From Trichothecium roseum (lineage: Eukaryota; Ascomycota; Sordariomycetes; Hypocreales), in NCBI GenBank assembly GCA_026184415.1, contig CM047940.1, positions 4,278,001-4,342,000 of the forward strand: DNA of 64,000 bases, written 5' to 3'. Every line of letters starts with the position of its first letter. Position 1 is the first letter of the stretch. Below, piece by piece: positions 32,498-43,892 of the stretch. The notes beneath the pieces were generated by a model. It was not told the origin of the DNA, did no database searches, and saw nothing but the letters and a program-made list of their open reading frames with translations. The position numbers were made by a program, and so were the translations under genes.

Positions 32498-35400
32498 GTT
32501 GTATTGCGTAAAAGGTAAAACTGAGTGCCAAAGATGGATGGATTGCTCTCGGGGTTAAAAATGAGCTGGTAGACGGGTGAAGAAGACTGCTGGACGCTTG
32601 CTATGACTGATGGGTATAATGGTTGGAAGAGGATGGACAAATTATTTGGAGATGGGGAAGACGGGCAGGATAAAAAAGAAAAAAGAGAGAGAGATCAAAA
32701 AAAAAAGGCTCTCACTCTCTCCTCTCTTGTTGATGAGCCAAAGAACGACTCGAAAGAAAGAAGGACTCTCCACTCCCTAAAACGAAGCACCGGCCAAGGC
32801 ACTTGCTAGACAGGGGCTGCAACTAAATATCCCCTAGAAAGGCAAGATGAGCAGGGAGTTGCTGCTCACTTTGGGGCGTCATGCGCATAGCACTTGGGGT
32901 GTAACATGTACCCGTGGACCTGTAGTAGTACCCCGTACTCCCCATAAACCTCTACTCCTGTCATCTGGACTCCTGGGGGTCACCAGGAATGACGCCGATA
33001 TTCACAAAACTCGTTGCCACCATCTACGACCAAGTCACGATGCATAAAGGTATTAGTTTTCTTTTTTAGTTTTGCTCGCATTCCAGTGATTCTCCTCACC
33101 GGACCATCCCAAGGTTTTTGAGCAAAAAGTCTCCAACTTATTCCGGTTCAAGTTCTCGTCATTTAGTCCTAATCGCATGCAACTACTAGCCTGTTGGGGA
33201 TGTACCAAGTACCTATCGGCTCATTAGTGGTACCTGAAAGCAAAATAAAAAGAAAGTGGGGTGGGAGCACGACTCTCTACCTAGAGCTTAGTACTTACTA
33301 CCTACCAAGGGGGAGAGGGGGACTGGACTCCTAGCCTAGGGGGGCTTCCCACACCTTGAGACTCAGCAAGTTATTACCCACTACCACTACTCCGTGCTCC
33401 GTACTGCTAACACCCACCTAGCCAGCAGCTGTCGGCCAGCTACGGAGTACCACTTACCAGCCAGTCACTGCCAGTACCAGTTAACTAGCCGTCCCCTGAG
33501 CACCTTCCAACCACAACCAGGGGTCCTCATCCGACCACCTAATTTCAGAACGCCACCACCTGCGGATATCATTACTGGTGGGCACCAGTGCCGCTAAGGT
33601 ACGGCTTGCAGGTGGTGGGCTGAGCTTGGAGCAACACAGCAGCGGTCCATCGGCAATATGGGGGATCGAACGTCAGGCACCGGAATGCCACTACAGACCT
33701 ACAGATTACGGGTGCAGGTGCTAACTTAGGGAACCTGGAAGAGGGAACCTAAAAGAGGGAAAAAGGGGTCCCCCCCCTCCAGTCCCGAAAGGCTCATTAT
33801 TACGGAGCAGCACCCGACACCCATCACGATACGGAGTACCGATTTACTTCTCCATCATTTCAAACATTTCCCTGTCCGGCGAGACGGAGCCCTGCGGAGA
33901 GAAATACCATCATAGTCATGGATGTCAGCACATTGGCCACAATGCACACTGCATGCAACTACGGAGTAACTGTAAGTAAGACTCGGCGGGTGTGGGTGAC
34001 GGTGTCATCCGCGCTGGAATGCTAGCAGGCTTTTATTAGCAGCAGGCTTTCTGGCTGGTGGGTTGGCTTAAACTTCGGCTTTCTTTCCTGGCCTCCTCCG
34101 ATCCCCCTCCGAAGAAACACACAGAACAACACATTCTCTCGTCTTCCGTTTGGGCTCGGACGCAAATCACCATGCAGACTAGGCATCACTACTACCATAC
34201 GGAGTACTCCATCCAGATTGTGGACTGTTTATTACCACTGTTGTTGTCCCATATCTCCCGCACGCACGCAAGGCACCAACGTACCATTCCTACATACCTC
34301 CTACTACTACCACGAACCACGTACCAGCCTTCATCCGGACACGACCAACCATTTCATATTGAGATGATGTCAGGCCTCATGCTCTCGCCGTAGCGTAAAT
34401 TCAATATCGGCGGCGCGCTTGTGAGCAATCAGCTTTCGGAGCTAATATAAACGCTTATTCGCAGTCGTGACATGCCTCCCCAGCAGCGTCACATTCGCCC
34501 AAGTCCGTCAGCTTAATTATCGAAGCTCGCAAAGTACGGAAGTAGGACTAGGAGTACTCCGTACGGAGGATGTTGCATTCAGCGACAAATGTCTCGCAGT
34601 CTTGGTGGTCGTCGCCGGGCCTCCACTTGCGATGAACGCGGTAGGAGTGGCTCTCGCTGCGTTGGAGCGGCTGATCGTCATTAACCCAGTTCGCTTGAGC
34701 TTGGGCACGAGATGAAGGCCGCTAGAGACAAGGCTGAGAAAGCTGTCTGAGTCTCGAAAGATGTCCCCTCGACCTTAACCCTCTCCTCTCGACCTGATTT
34801 TGGATGTTGCGCATGCCTCGTAGCCGTGATGGTAGTCACGATGGCATGCTCAAGTTGGCTTGCACCCCGTAAAGAGTAGTGCTAAATACTCTATACGAAG
34901 TACTCCGTACTACTACTATATGGATATGTTATTGCCCCACGAGACCAGTACCACCCAACACCACCTCATCGACAGCCGGTGTGGCTTTTGCATCATCTGC
35001 TAGAGACAACATACAATGCAAGGCACCTCAGTCATGACCTTTGTTTGGCGTTTATTGTTTTTCAAATCAATGGCACCTCTACGGAGTCCAAGTGTACCAA
35101 GTACTGTCTGTACCTAACACGATGCGACCCGCACGCGATTTTAGACACAGGTCCAAGCACCGAAGATTACGGTGCCACTTCAGTTTGATTTCGATCAATT
35201 TCACACGTTCGACCAGGCGTTGGACCAGGCCCTTGACATGCCTTTTCCCCACACTCGTCACAAACCCTGCAATCTTTATGCCAGTAGTACTCCGTAGTCG
35301 TTCATCATTCGATATTAAGCGCCAAGCCAGGCTCCGTATTGAACAATGTCGACGACCGACCACTACGAGGTGAGCAATTTGCCTGCCCCGTATTGTTCTT

Positions 35401-36420
35401 TTTTACGAGGAAGTTGCAAGGGAGGGCGAATACGGGAACAGAGTTGTGTTCGGTCATGTCACGGTTTGGAAATAATGCGACGCCGCCGGTCTCAACCATG
35501 ACTTTGCCCAACTTACCGCGGCGTTTGTGCCGTTGCTGATGCAAGGGAGAGGGGGGGGGAGGGGGGAGGGGGTTGATGACCGCGACAAGTGGCGTGGCCG
35601 GGTGCCAATGTAACATGTCTCTAGACCACATGGCGGGCCGTTGGGGCTCGGTCTCACACAGCAGGAAAGTCGACGCCCTTCATTCAAGACCATCATGAAT
35701 GAGCCCGTCTTTGCCAACATTGGCAAGGGGGTGTCCCTTCACGTGAGAAGGCAACCTGCACACTGATATTAGCAGATCAAGAGGTGGTCATCTAGAGCAT
35801 CAAGACTACTAATGGAGATGCGTCGCTATTGGGGATAAACTGCTCATGCATGCTGCAAAATGTGCTAGATGCATGCTCCTACACGTGTGAATGGTCTGGC
35901 GGCGCCTTGTTCGTACCACTGCCTTTAGTATTCATGTTGGCAAGTCGTTGGGATGAGGTGTATAATGCCCACCTGCTAAACATGCACTTCGTAAGTTGAT
36001 TTGCCAATCGCCTGCAACTCTTATGTATTTTCCGCTTGTATAATACTACGTATGGTAGTAATACTGCCATGTAGCTCAAGAAAGGGCGCGGCATTGCCAG
36101 CATTGTGTAAGTGTAGGGTAGGTGAAATAACAGGACGGGATGAAGTTTGTAGTACAACTTTCACTAGAAGCCGTCTGGACTACCTGAGATAGCCCCTACG
36201 CGAATCCATTGTCGCACCAGGAAGCAAATGCTCGTAACATACCTTGTAAAAACTACAAATTCCAACTAACGGCGGCAAGATAATTGCTTTCAGTGATTCG
36301 TGGTGGCTGTTGGGGGGAATTTCCGTGGTATTTCCCACGTGACTAAACAAGAACAACATCATCCACACCTTGGAACCTCATCTCGTCGTGGGTGCAAGGT
36401 CGGATGCCAACAGGAAGGAC
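32498..36420. other. Gene-poor island with dense TACGGAGTA motifs
   Basis: Almost 4 kb without a gene I can support. Seven exact copies of the dispersed 9-mer lie in 1.9 kb (33441, 33830, 33960, 34198, 34555, 34901, 35288), with further one-mismatch copies, besides TACTAC triplets and G/C runs. A small frame at 35346 (MSTTDHYE followed by GTGAGC) resembles a first exon but has no partner. Confidence 0.55.
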
Positions 36421-36643
36421 ATGGATTTCTCGCGCGGCTCCAGGAGGGCTCGCCATGTAGCCGCCAACGGAAATGGGAATGGCAACGCATCGCCAGGCCA
36501 AGGGCGATTACAGGTGCCTGCAGCTGTGACCACGAGTCGGACACCGCCGGCTGTGACGCCCGAGAATCAGATGGGAGATGGTCGTCATCAGAGGTCGCCG
36601 GTCGATGCGGCACCTCCTCCACACCCATTTCGATTGCACCAAA
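36421..36643 (+). CDS. Possible first exon of a small unrecognised gene
   Basis: An ATG at 36421 opens a frame of 74 codons (MDFSRGSRRARHVAANGNGN.., Arg/Pro/Gln-rich) that ends at a perfect AAA|GTAAGT donor at 36643/36644, followed by a pyrimidine tract. I could not find an acceptor that continues the frame convincingly before the APC10 gene. The frame is low-complexity and the opposite strand is also open, so it may be chance. I list it because the donor is strong. Confidence 0.25.
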
Positions 36644-36800
36644 GTAAGTCTCATCTACTTGTCCTTTTTGTTTCTTTCCCCCCCCCGAACCGTACTGCAA
36701 AGCATTGTGAACAAATGGAAACGGAAAAGAGAGGAGAAGCGAAGAAGAAGAAGGAGGGAAGACAAGAAGAAAAAGAAAAAGGAAAGGGACCGGCCCGAGC

Positions 36801-36807
36801 TATAAAG
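36801..36807 (+). promoter_or_regulatory. TATA-like box upstream of APC10
   Basis: TATAAAG lies about 340 bp upstream of the APC10 ATG, after a purine-rich stretch and before pyrimidine-rich DNA. It would put transcription start near 36835 and leave a leader of about 310 bases. Position only; no functional proof. Confidence 0.3.
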
Positions 36808-37147
36808 ACCTCGGATTTTCTTCAGATTCTCTTGAGATTTTCTTCAGACCCCTCTCGTCACTACTACCTATTGAACGACGGGTATTAAATGGGATGCCCC
36901 GCCGGGTCACTCTTGATAAATTATCATCGCAATGTGCGCAGAGGAAGAAATTCTGATTCCTCTCTTTTCCCCTCCATCAAATCACCTAACTATGATATCA
37001 CCTACGACCTCGTCCGTTCTCTGCGATCCCAGCATCCTTGCTTCTATACGATCCGAAATCAAGGTTTGTGGGCATCCCTGCGCCGGTCTTTCCAAGTTTT
37101 GGTCAGGATACACTTTCGAAACTTCCCTTTAAGTTCGCTCCTTCATC

Positions 37148-38679
37148 ATGTCGGAGGGCTGGGAGCATGACTGGGATTGGGCCGGGCCGCAACCTTACAT
37201 GGAACGCCTCGAGACCTTGCACGAGATACTTGACCATCGCGATCCCCACCGTCTCTCTGGTCGAAGGACCAAACGGCTCAAGCCGAGAAAGCCCCTGGAG
37301 GACATCACGAGCAGCACGTTGGGCAACTGCGCCGACGACCGCATTCCCTCTTACATCCCCATCCCCCGTTTGGAACAGGAAAACCCGTATAACCCCGTGC
37401 TCAGCCGCCGCATCGAGTACTTCGAGAGATACATAGTCTTCTACGAGGACGAGAGCGATAGGCTTTTCGACGACATCGCCCGGGTCGACCGCTGGGAGAG
37501 AGCGGCGGAGACGTCGAGGAAGCGGAAACGGGATCATATAGCCGAGGAAAGTGAGGGAGACATTGCTGACGGAGGAGGTGTAGCCACTCGAGATCCCCGG
37601 CTTAGCATGCCGCCGGTGGATTCGGACGAATCGAGCTCTGAGCCTGACCTCAGCACCCTGGGCAGACTGCACCACGAGCGCATGGCCGCCATGGACCACC
37701 TCGACGAGCACGAGCTGCAGCAGATCATGGACTACGAGGCAGCCCATGACCATGACGAGATGGACGAGGACATGGACCCGGAGGAGGTGAACACGAGCAT
37801 AGAGGACGGCATGGAGGAAGACATGGGGGGGTCATTCGGGCCCAACGACGACGGCGACGACGAAGACGTCGGCGACATACCCGAGCCTGTCATCCTCGCC
37901 GACCCGGCCACCATGGGACTCAAGGAGATTTCCAACCTGGCCAAGTTCACAGTGAGCAGCCACAAACCCGGCAACGGCGTCGAGGAGCTGCGTGTAGACG
38001 ATCTGCACCAATATTGGCAGTACGTACATATATGATTTTCTTTTTTGACTCTTAACGTAGGAGTACTCGTCCCATCTTTACTGACACGACAAAAAAAACA
38101 TCAAGGTCGGATGGCCCCCAGCCTCACAAGCTCACGGTCTACTTCGTCAAGCGCGTCGGCATCCGGGACCTGCGCTTCTACGTCAACTACAACGACGACG
38201 AGTCCTACACGCCCACCAAGATCATCTTCAAGTCGGGCACGAGCGAGAACAATCTTATTGAGTTTGCCAGCATGACGCTCGAGAGCCCGGTGGGGTGGCA
38301 GCAGGTGCCCCTGGAGACAGCGGGCGGGGAGCCCGACGGCCACACCCTGGTGTCATACGTGCTGCAGATGCAGATACTCGAGAACCACCAGAACGGCAAG
38401 GACACGCACCTCCGCGGCCTCAAGATCTACGCCTTCGACCCGGAGAGCGGAAAGGGCCAGGGCGGGAAGGGCGCGGGCGGGACCAACCCCGTCGAGGACG
38501 TCGTCGGCCTGGTGGACGAGGCGTCGGCGGCCGCCGCTCAGGGGGCGAGCGCGAGCGCGGGCGGAGGCGGCGGCGCAGGGCTGAGCGGTCTGGCGCAGAG
38601 GCTGGCTGAGGTTCAAACCGACGCGGAGAGCACCGGCTTCTCCGTGCCGGACTTCATGAAGGAGCCCGAGATTCGCTGA
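37148..38679 (+). CDS. APC10: Anaphase-promoting complex subunit 10 (DOC domain)
   Basis: Exons 37148-38019 and 38106-38679 give 481 residues; the junction joins ..LHQYWQ to SDGPQPHKLTVYF. The DOC domain (about residues 255-440) shows the family run ISNLAKFTVSSHKPGNGVEEL, YWQSDG, TVYFVKRVGIRDL and LRGLKIYAF. APC10 is the substrate co-receptor of the APC/C ubiquitin ligase and reads D-box degrons together with the activator. The protein ends in Ile-Arg, the tail that docks onto the TPR subunit APC3, so it should be functional. Compared with yeast Doc1 it has an additional N-terminal region of about 250 residues, first basic, then strongly acidic (DEMDEDMDPEE..), which looks disordered, and an Ala/Gly-rich linker before the tail. 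ATG at 37148 has a good context (atcATGTCG). Confidence 0.95.
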
Positions 38680-39462
38680 GCCAACGTGCTAGAGCCTGAG
38701 GGTGAGAGAGAGGCCCTGGCCTCCTTTTGCACGGCGCAGCATTTTGGGGTCTGCGCCGCGTTTGCTGGTTCTCGTCTCACTACAGAGATTGGTTGCATCA
38801 TGAGGAAAGGGCATGTGTATTACGGAGATGAGAAACAAATCCAAGGTGATGGGGCTTTTGAACGGGAAAAAAAGGGGAAGGGCAGTGCTGGGTTTGATTC
38901 ACGTTGGGGGGGGGGGGTTTGATATCAGTTTTGCCACGTCGAGGCGGTGAAAAGAGCAAGACGGAGAAGAACCGAAAGCAACAAAACAAAACATGGGTGA
39001 TTCGGCGTCTGTTGGTCAGTTCCTCTCTTTTTCTCTTTTTTTCTCTTTTTTGTTTTTTTGTTTTTGTTTTTACGCAGCAAGGCTGGGCTCGCGGGAATTG
39101 CAACGAGGCAGACAATTCCTTTTCTTCTTTCTTTCTTGTGTGGCAATCGTTTCTGTGCTGAGGAGGTCTATGGAGTAAGGAGGAACATGAGAGTTACGAG
39201 GCCAATGGAGAGGCGAATGGAGAGAAGCACTGCTGGTACTCTGTAGTGAGGATATAAAACGGCGTGGGATAATGACTTGTTAATTACCTATTACTTACGG
39301 AGTATCGAGTTAGTAGTACTCGTTGCTGTGTGCCTATGGTGACGGGGCGAAATGACGAGATTTCGTTTCCGTGGAAGAATGCTGTGCCGCATTTTTCCCC
39401 TGGGCCGCATAAGGGCGAAATTGCCATGCTATGGGCATCGTGTTGAAAGCAATGGGCGCCAC

Positions 39463-39499
<37 letters not shown>
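39463..39499. repeat. (GTA)n microsatellite
   Basis: About twelve GTA/TAG units in a row followed by related AGCAGCAGTAGTAG triplets, intergenic. Confidence 0.9.
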
Positions 39500-40168
39500 A
39501 AGCAGCAGTAGTAGCGCAGCAACTCTACGATATTGGTTAGTTTTTAGGGGGGGGGGTGGTAGGGGAATGAACAAAAGATTCAAAGCCAAGGCTGTATGCC
39601 AAGACGGAATACATGATTATGGTACTAGGACTTACCAAAAGATGGCTGTGCCAGGTCACGTTTCTCCCACGCCAATGTCATCAAAACGCCCATTTGGTAA
39701 ATCAATCGGGGATCGGCACAATTAGGTAAACTTTGTGGGGGGGAGTGGGAAAGGGAAGTGTTGCGTATAACCGTCGCCGTAATGCTCGTATAATGTATAA
39801 TGAATGCCCCTCTTTTGAAACGCTGCCGGGGCGTCAGAAGGCTGTAGTCTTGTTTAGTTTTGACGGGTTAAAAGAAGAAAGGAAAAGAAAAACTACTAAA
39901 AAAAAAAGGCACAGTCGTGGTAGGAGGTTCTATACGGAGTATCCAATCGCATGTTATCCGTGCAACGAGGATGCTAGGAGGAAAAGGGTTTGGTAATGAT
40001 GAGTACCAATGGATGGGGCGAGTGGGCGGGCACGTTGGAGAAAGGTGGTGATTTGAGTGTGGAGATGAAGCCATATACCTGTCGCCCGACGAGGCAAAAG
40101 AGTGGAGGAGGAGGAGGAGGACGGGAGAAGAAAATGGTCAATGTTATCGCGTTTGCGTAAAAGGTTGG

Positions 40169-40194
40169 CGATGATGATGATGATGATGACGATG
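40169..40194. repeat. (GAT)n microsatellite
   Basis: Seven GAT units followed by GAC and GAT again, intergenic. Confidence 0.85.
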
Positions 40195-40351
40195 GCCAAT
40201 GTTGTATATAGCACTAAAAGCACAGCCATGGGTCATGAGATGTGCGGCGCGCCCAGACGCCAATGTAGGTGTGTGTACAAAAGTGATGGGGTCAAGGCTG
40301 TCTTTCTTGATAGACGCGGAGACAAGTGAGCGGAAGCTTCCAGCGGATGGC

Positions 40352-40384
40352 CGACGAGGCTAGCGACGAGGCTAGCGACGAGGC
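40352..40384. repeat. 12-bp tandem repeat
   Basis: GACGAGGCTAGC is present two full times and starts a third time (GACGAGGC), intergenic. Confidence 0.85.
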
Positions 40385-41756
40385 ACAAAGAGAGAGAGAC
40401 GCGCCCCCTTACCTTGGGGTACCTTTACCTTGGGACTTGGGTGTGAGCAGATGATGGATTTGAGCTGGAGGCACGGAGTATGTACTGTAATTCATCGGTC
40501 CAATTTACGGGCCCCCGGCACGGCGCAGTCGTTGCCCGGCCGGTAGGCACTGAGTTAGTAGTGCCTCTTGGGGTTCTTTAATCGGTATACGGAATACCAA
40601 AAGCGTTCAAAAAAACAAAAACAAAAAGCACTGTACAAAGTAGACCGCAGACTTAGCAACGCGGTCAAAAAAGGAGGATAATTAAGATGGGTTAAAGCTC
40701 AACTATGATGGATTTTATATGATTATAGTAGGCATTCTGATGAAAGGTGTCCTAATTTTTTTTGTTTTGCTTTTGGGAAACATCTTTGACTCGGCTCTTG
40801 GGGATCCCGGTGCCTCCCCTCTCTCCAACGAGGAACTGGATCCGCCTCTGCACAGCCACGCTTCCCATTGGTCATCTCCGAACCTTGTGGGGTGAACAAG
40901 AGGCCAGCATCTCCTTCCATGTCTGGGCGAGATACACTAGGATACACAGTATCACGCGGTCGAAAGAAAAAATGAGTCAAATTACTAGCATATATAGGCG
41001 CATTGTCGGTTCGTCTTTTTCGACCACTTTGGCTACCTGGGCGTCCTACGTCCTAGGCTAGTATATCCCGTAGGTAGACTAGTGGAGCTGCGACTTCCGA
41101 AACGGGTGGTCGACGTCAGCTTTTCTCTCTCTGCAACCCATCTGTCTCTCTCTCTCTCTCTTTCTCGGCTGAGTTGAGCCGCTCATTTTTATCCATTCAA
41201 CGAGCATCTTCGATCTGTTGAGAGCACATGCGCCATGTGGAAAGAAGATGAAGAAGATGAAGAAGAAGAGAAGAAGAAAAGGGGGTGTGTGCCGAGAGTA
41301 TGGGGTTGTTGGAATGCCTAGCCGCTATTATTCCCCCCCTCCCCTTCCCTCCCAAAAAGAAAATGATGTGACATACACGGTTCCGTTGTCTTTTGGGGTA
41401 ACATCCATGATCCAATTCATTCATTCAGCCTTATCCCCTGTCGTATGATTTACATAAAGAAGGTCCCCCCCCCTTCCCCTCCCCTCCTTCCCCGTCCCTT
41501 CTGAGTTCCCTCCCACATTCCTACATCCATATTTGTCATTGGAAACTTTTATATATACCCCAACGCTTCTTTTTTCTTGTGATACCCCGGAGAAATTGCG
41601 AAACCACTTCTCCTCCCACATCTACCTATATTTCGATCTTGAACTTGTGTCCCACCACAGCCTGCGCACTTGCAGATACGACACCCGACTGATAACCACC
41701 CGAGTTTGGTCTCTTCTTTTTACTACCTACTACCACCACCACCACCACCTTCAACC

Positions 41757-42894
41757 ATGTCGTACCCCGCCGGCGAATCCTCGAAGCGCTCCGCCTCGCC
41801 CGAAGGCACCAGCAACGGCACCGGAGGCTTCCAGCCCCAGCACAAGATGAGGGTCGAGCCCCCCAAGCGCGAGGACCTCCAGCAGAGCTACGCCACCGTG
41901 GTCAGCGAGGAGGCCCAGGCCAAGGGCCTGTACGGCACCATGATCAACATGCTGGGAGCCTGCGTCGGCACCCTCGGCGCCATCCCCTGCTGCGTCGTCT
42001 GCCCCAACCCCTACAAGAACGTCCAGCAGGGCAACGTCGGCCTCGTCACCAAGTTCGGCCGCTTCTACCGCGCCGTCGACCCGGGCCTCGTCAAGATCAA
42101 CCCGCTCTCGGAGCGCCTCGTCCAGGTCGACGTCAAGATCCAGATCGCCGAGGTCCCCGAGCAGGTCTGCATGACCAAGGATAACGTCACCCTCCGCCTC
42201 ACCTCGGTCATCTACTACCACATCGTCTCCCCCCACAAGGCCGCCTTCGGCATCTCCAACGTCAGGCAGGCCCTCATCGAGCGCACCCAGACCACACTGC
42301 GCCACGTCGTCGGCGCCAGGATCCTCCAGGACGTCATCGAGCGCAGGGAGGAGATTGCCCAGAGCATCGGCGAGATCATCGAGGACGTCGCCACCGACTG
42401 GGGCGTCCAGGTCGAGAGCATGCTCGTCAAGGACATCATCTTCAGCCAGGAGCTGCAGGAGTCGCTCTCCATGGCCGCCCAGAGCAAGCGCATCGGCGAG
42501 TCCAAGGTCATCGCCGCCAAGGCAGAGGTTCGTCCCATCCCGAGGTCTCCCTGGTCCAGTACCAGCAGCATACTAACCTGAGTATTAATTATAGGTCGAA
42601 TCCGCCAAGCTCATGCGCCAGGCCGCCGACATCCTCAGCTCCGCGCCCGCCATGCAGATCCGCTACCTCGAGGCCATGCAGGCCATGGCCAAGTCGGCCA
42701 ACAGCAAGGTCATCTTCCTGCCCGGCGCCAACCAGGCCATGAACATGAACAGCGCCGCCAACTTTGCCAGCCAGGCTGGCGAAGGTGAGGCGGCCCACGC
42801 TCTGGCCAGCGGCAGCGGCAGCGGCCGCGAGTTTGGAGGTTCAAACTCTGGTTTCCAGAACGCCATGGATGCTCGTGTCGTCGAGAACATTTAA
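41757..42894 (+). CDS. Stomatin/prohibitin-family (SPFH) membrane protein
   Basis: Exons 41757-42527 and 42595-42894 give 356 residues, with a TACTAACCT branch point in the intron. After a polar N-terminus a short hydrophobic segment with cysteines (MLGACVGTLGAIPCCVVCPNP) probably forms a membrane hairpin that can be palmitoylated. Then comes the SPFH/band-7 domain (NVQQGNVGLVTKFGRFYRAVDPGL to about residue 250: TSVIYYHIVSPHKAAFGISNVRQALIERTQTTLRHVVG), a helical region (EEIAQSIGEIIEDVATDWGVQVESMLVKDI..) and a C-terminal oligomerisation part. Stomatins form ring-like oligomers on the inner leaflet and regulate channels and lipid domains. The C-terminus is Gly/Ser-rich. C-biased codons indicate strong expression. 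Confidence 0.93.
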
Positions 42895-43892
42895 ATCGCC
42901 TTTCCCTCCCGACGAAGTATTCAAAAAGACGTCGACCTTGAGTCAACTCTTCCTTGATTCTTATCATCCAACTTTTTTCTATATCTCATTTTATTTTTTT
43001 TTGGTTTGTTTTCCTCTCCATTTTTCTTTTCCCCTTTGCCTGGAGTGAATAACCGGCGGGGAAATCACGAACGGGGGTTTTTTTTTTGATTTGGGTATCA
43101 TGAAACCTTTCTTATGGGAAGGAAGGAAAGCTACTTATGGCTACCTGTGCTTGTTGCTGTTGATGATATGATGATGTTGTTGCTGTTTTTTTATACCCCC
43201 TCTTCGTAGTGGTTGTGAGCTGGCAGGATACCCCCCTCCTTTTCTCCCCTGGTTTAATGCTTTTGTTCAGACAAGGGAGTGGACGCCTTGGAAGATAACA
43301 GTTAATTTTGGTTAATGATGACGTTTATTTAAACCCCCTTTGAGTAGTACTCGTTGAAGTGAATTTGTCAACTACGTCGGATTCCTCCACCCCATCTTCA
43401 TACTCCGTACAGTGCAGTGAGTGCGTGGGGTTCTCATACTGTCTTAAGATGCGGCATGGGTTGAGGGTCCTTAACGACAGCTATTACGGAACTTGAAACA
43501 TCGAGATGGAACCGCTAGACGGATATACATACATACACTTGGATGGCACTCATGACAGGTTGAATAATTTCGAAAGGCTCATTGGTGTTTTCTACACAAA
43601 GGAGCGATCAGGAATGATATGAGAAACCCCCAACCCCCTTCCCTGCACGCCAGTTTTCAAAAGCAAAAGCAAAAAAAAAAAAGTGGATGAAAAAATAACC
43701 ACTCCCTCTCTCGGCCCCCCTCTCTTTCATTCATGAGCTTATCCTTTCGCCCTAAACCCCTCAAACGCCTGGCCAGCATGTGGACCGAAAAGCAGGAAAA
43801 AAACAAAAAGATGCAAGAAATGACCAAGACGGCGTCTGGATATGTAGTAATACTGACAGAAAATCTGCATATACCCCTTTTTCGGAGGCTTC
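42895..43892. other. Convergent intergenic region, SPFH gene / NOP58
   Basis: The 3' flanks of two convergent genes. T-rich stretches just after the SPFH stop (42965-43010, 43078-43090) are likely termination and polyadenylation context. One dispersed 9-mer lies at 43401. No gene. Confidence 0.6.

Larger units (their letters stand above)
38680..41756. other. Long intergenic region between APC10 and SPFH gene
   Basis: Three kb with no supportable gene. It holds a GTA triplet repeat (39463-39499), GAT repeats (40169-40194), a 12-base tandem repeat (40352-40384), dispersed 9-mers at 39296 and 39933, a G run near 38908 and a CT run at 41143-41163. The last 250 bases before 41757 are pyrimidine-rich, as in a fungal core promoter and leader. 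Confidence 0.6.

Noticed and set aside
35346..35369. MSTTDHYE followed by a GTGAGC donor, like the first exon of a J-domain protein
   Set aside because: I found no downstream exon with the expected J-domain sequence; the match is too short.
37103..37753. 216-codon minus-strand frame over APC10
   Set aside because: Antisense to a clear gene; Val/Leu-rich shadow.
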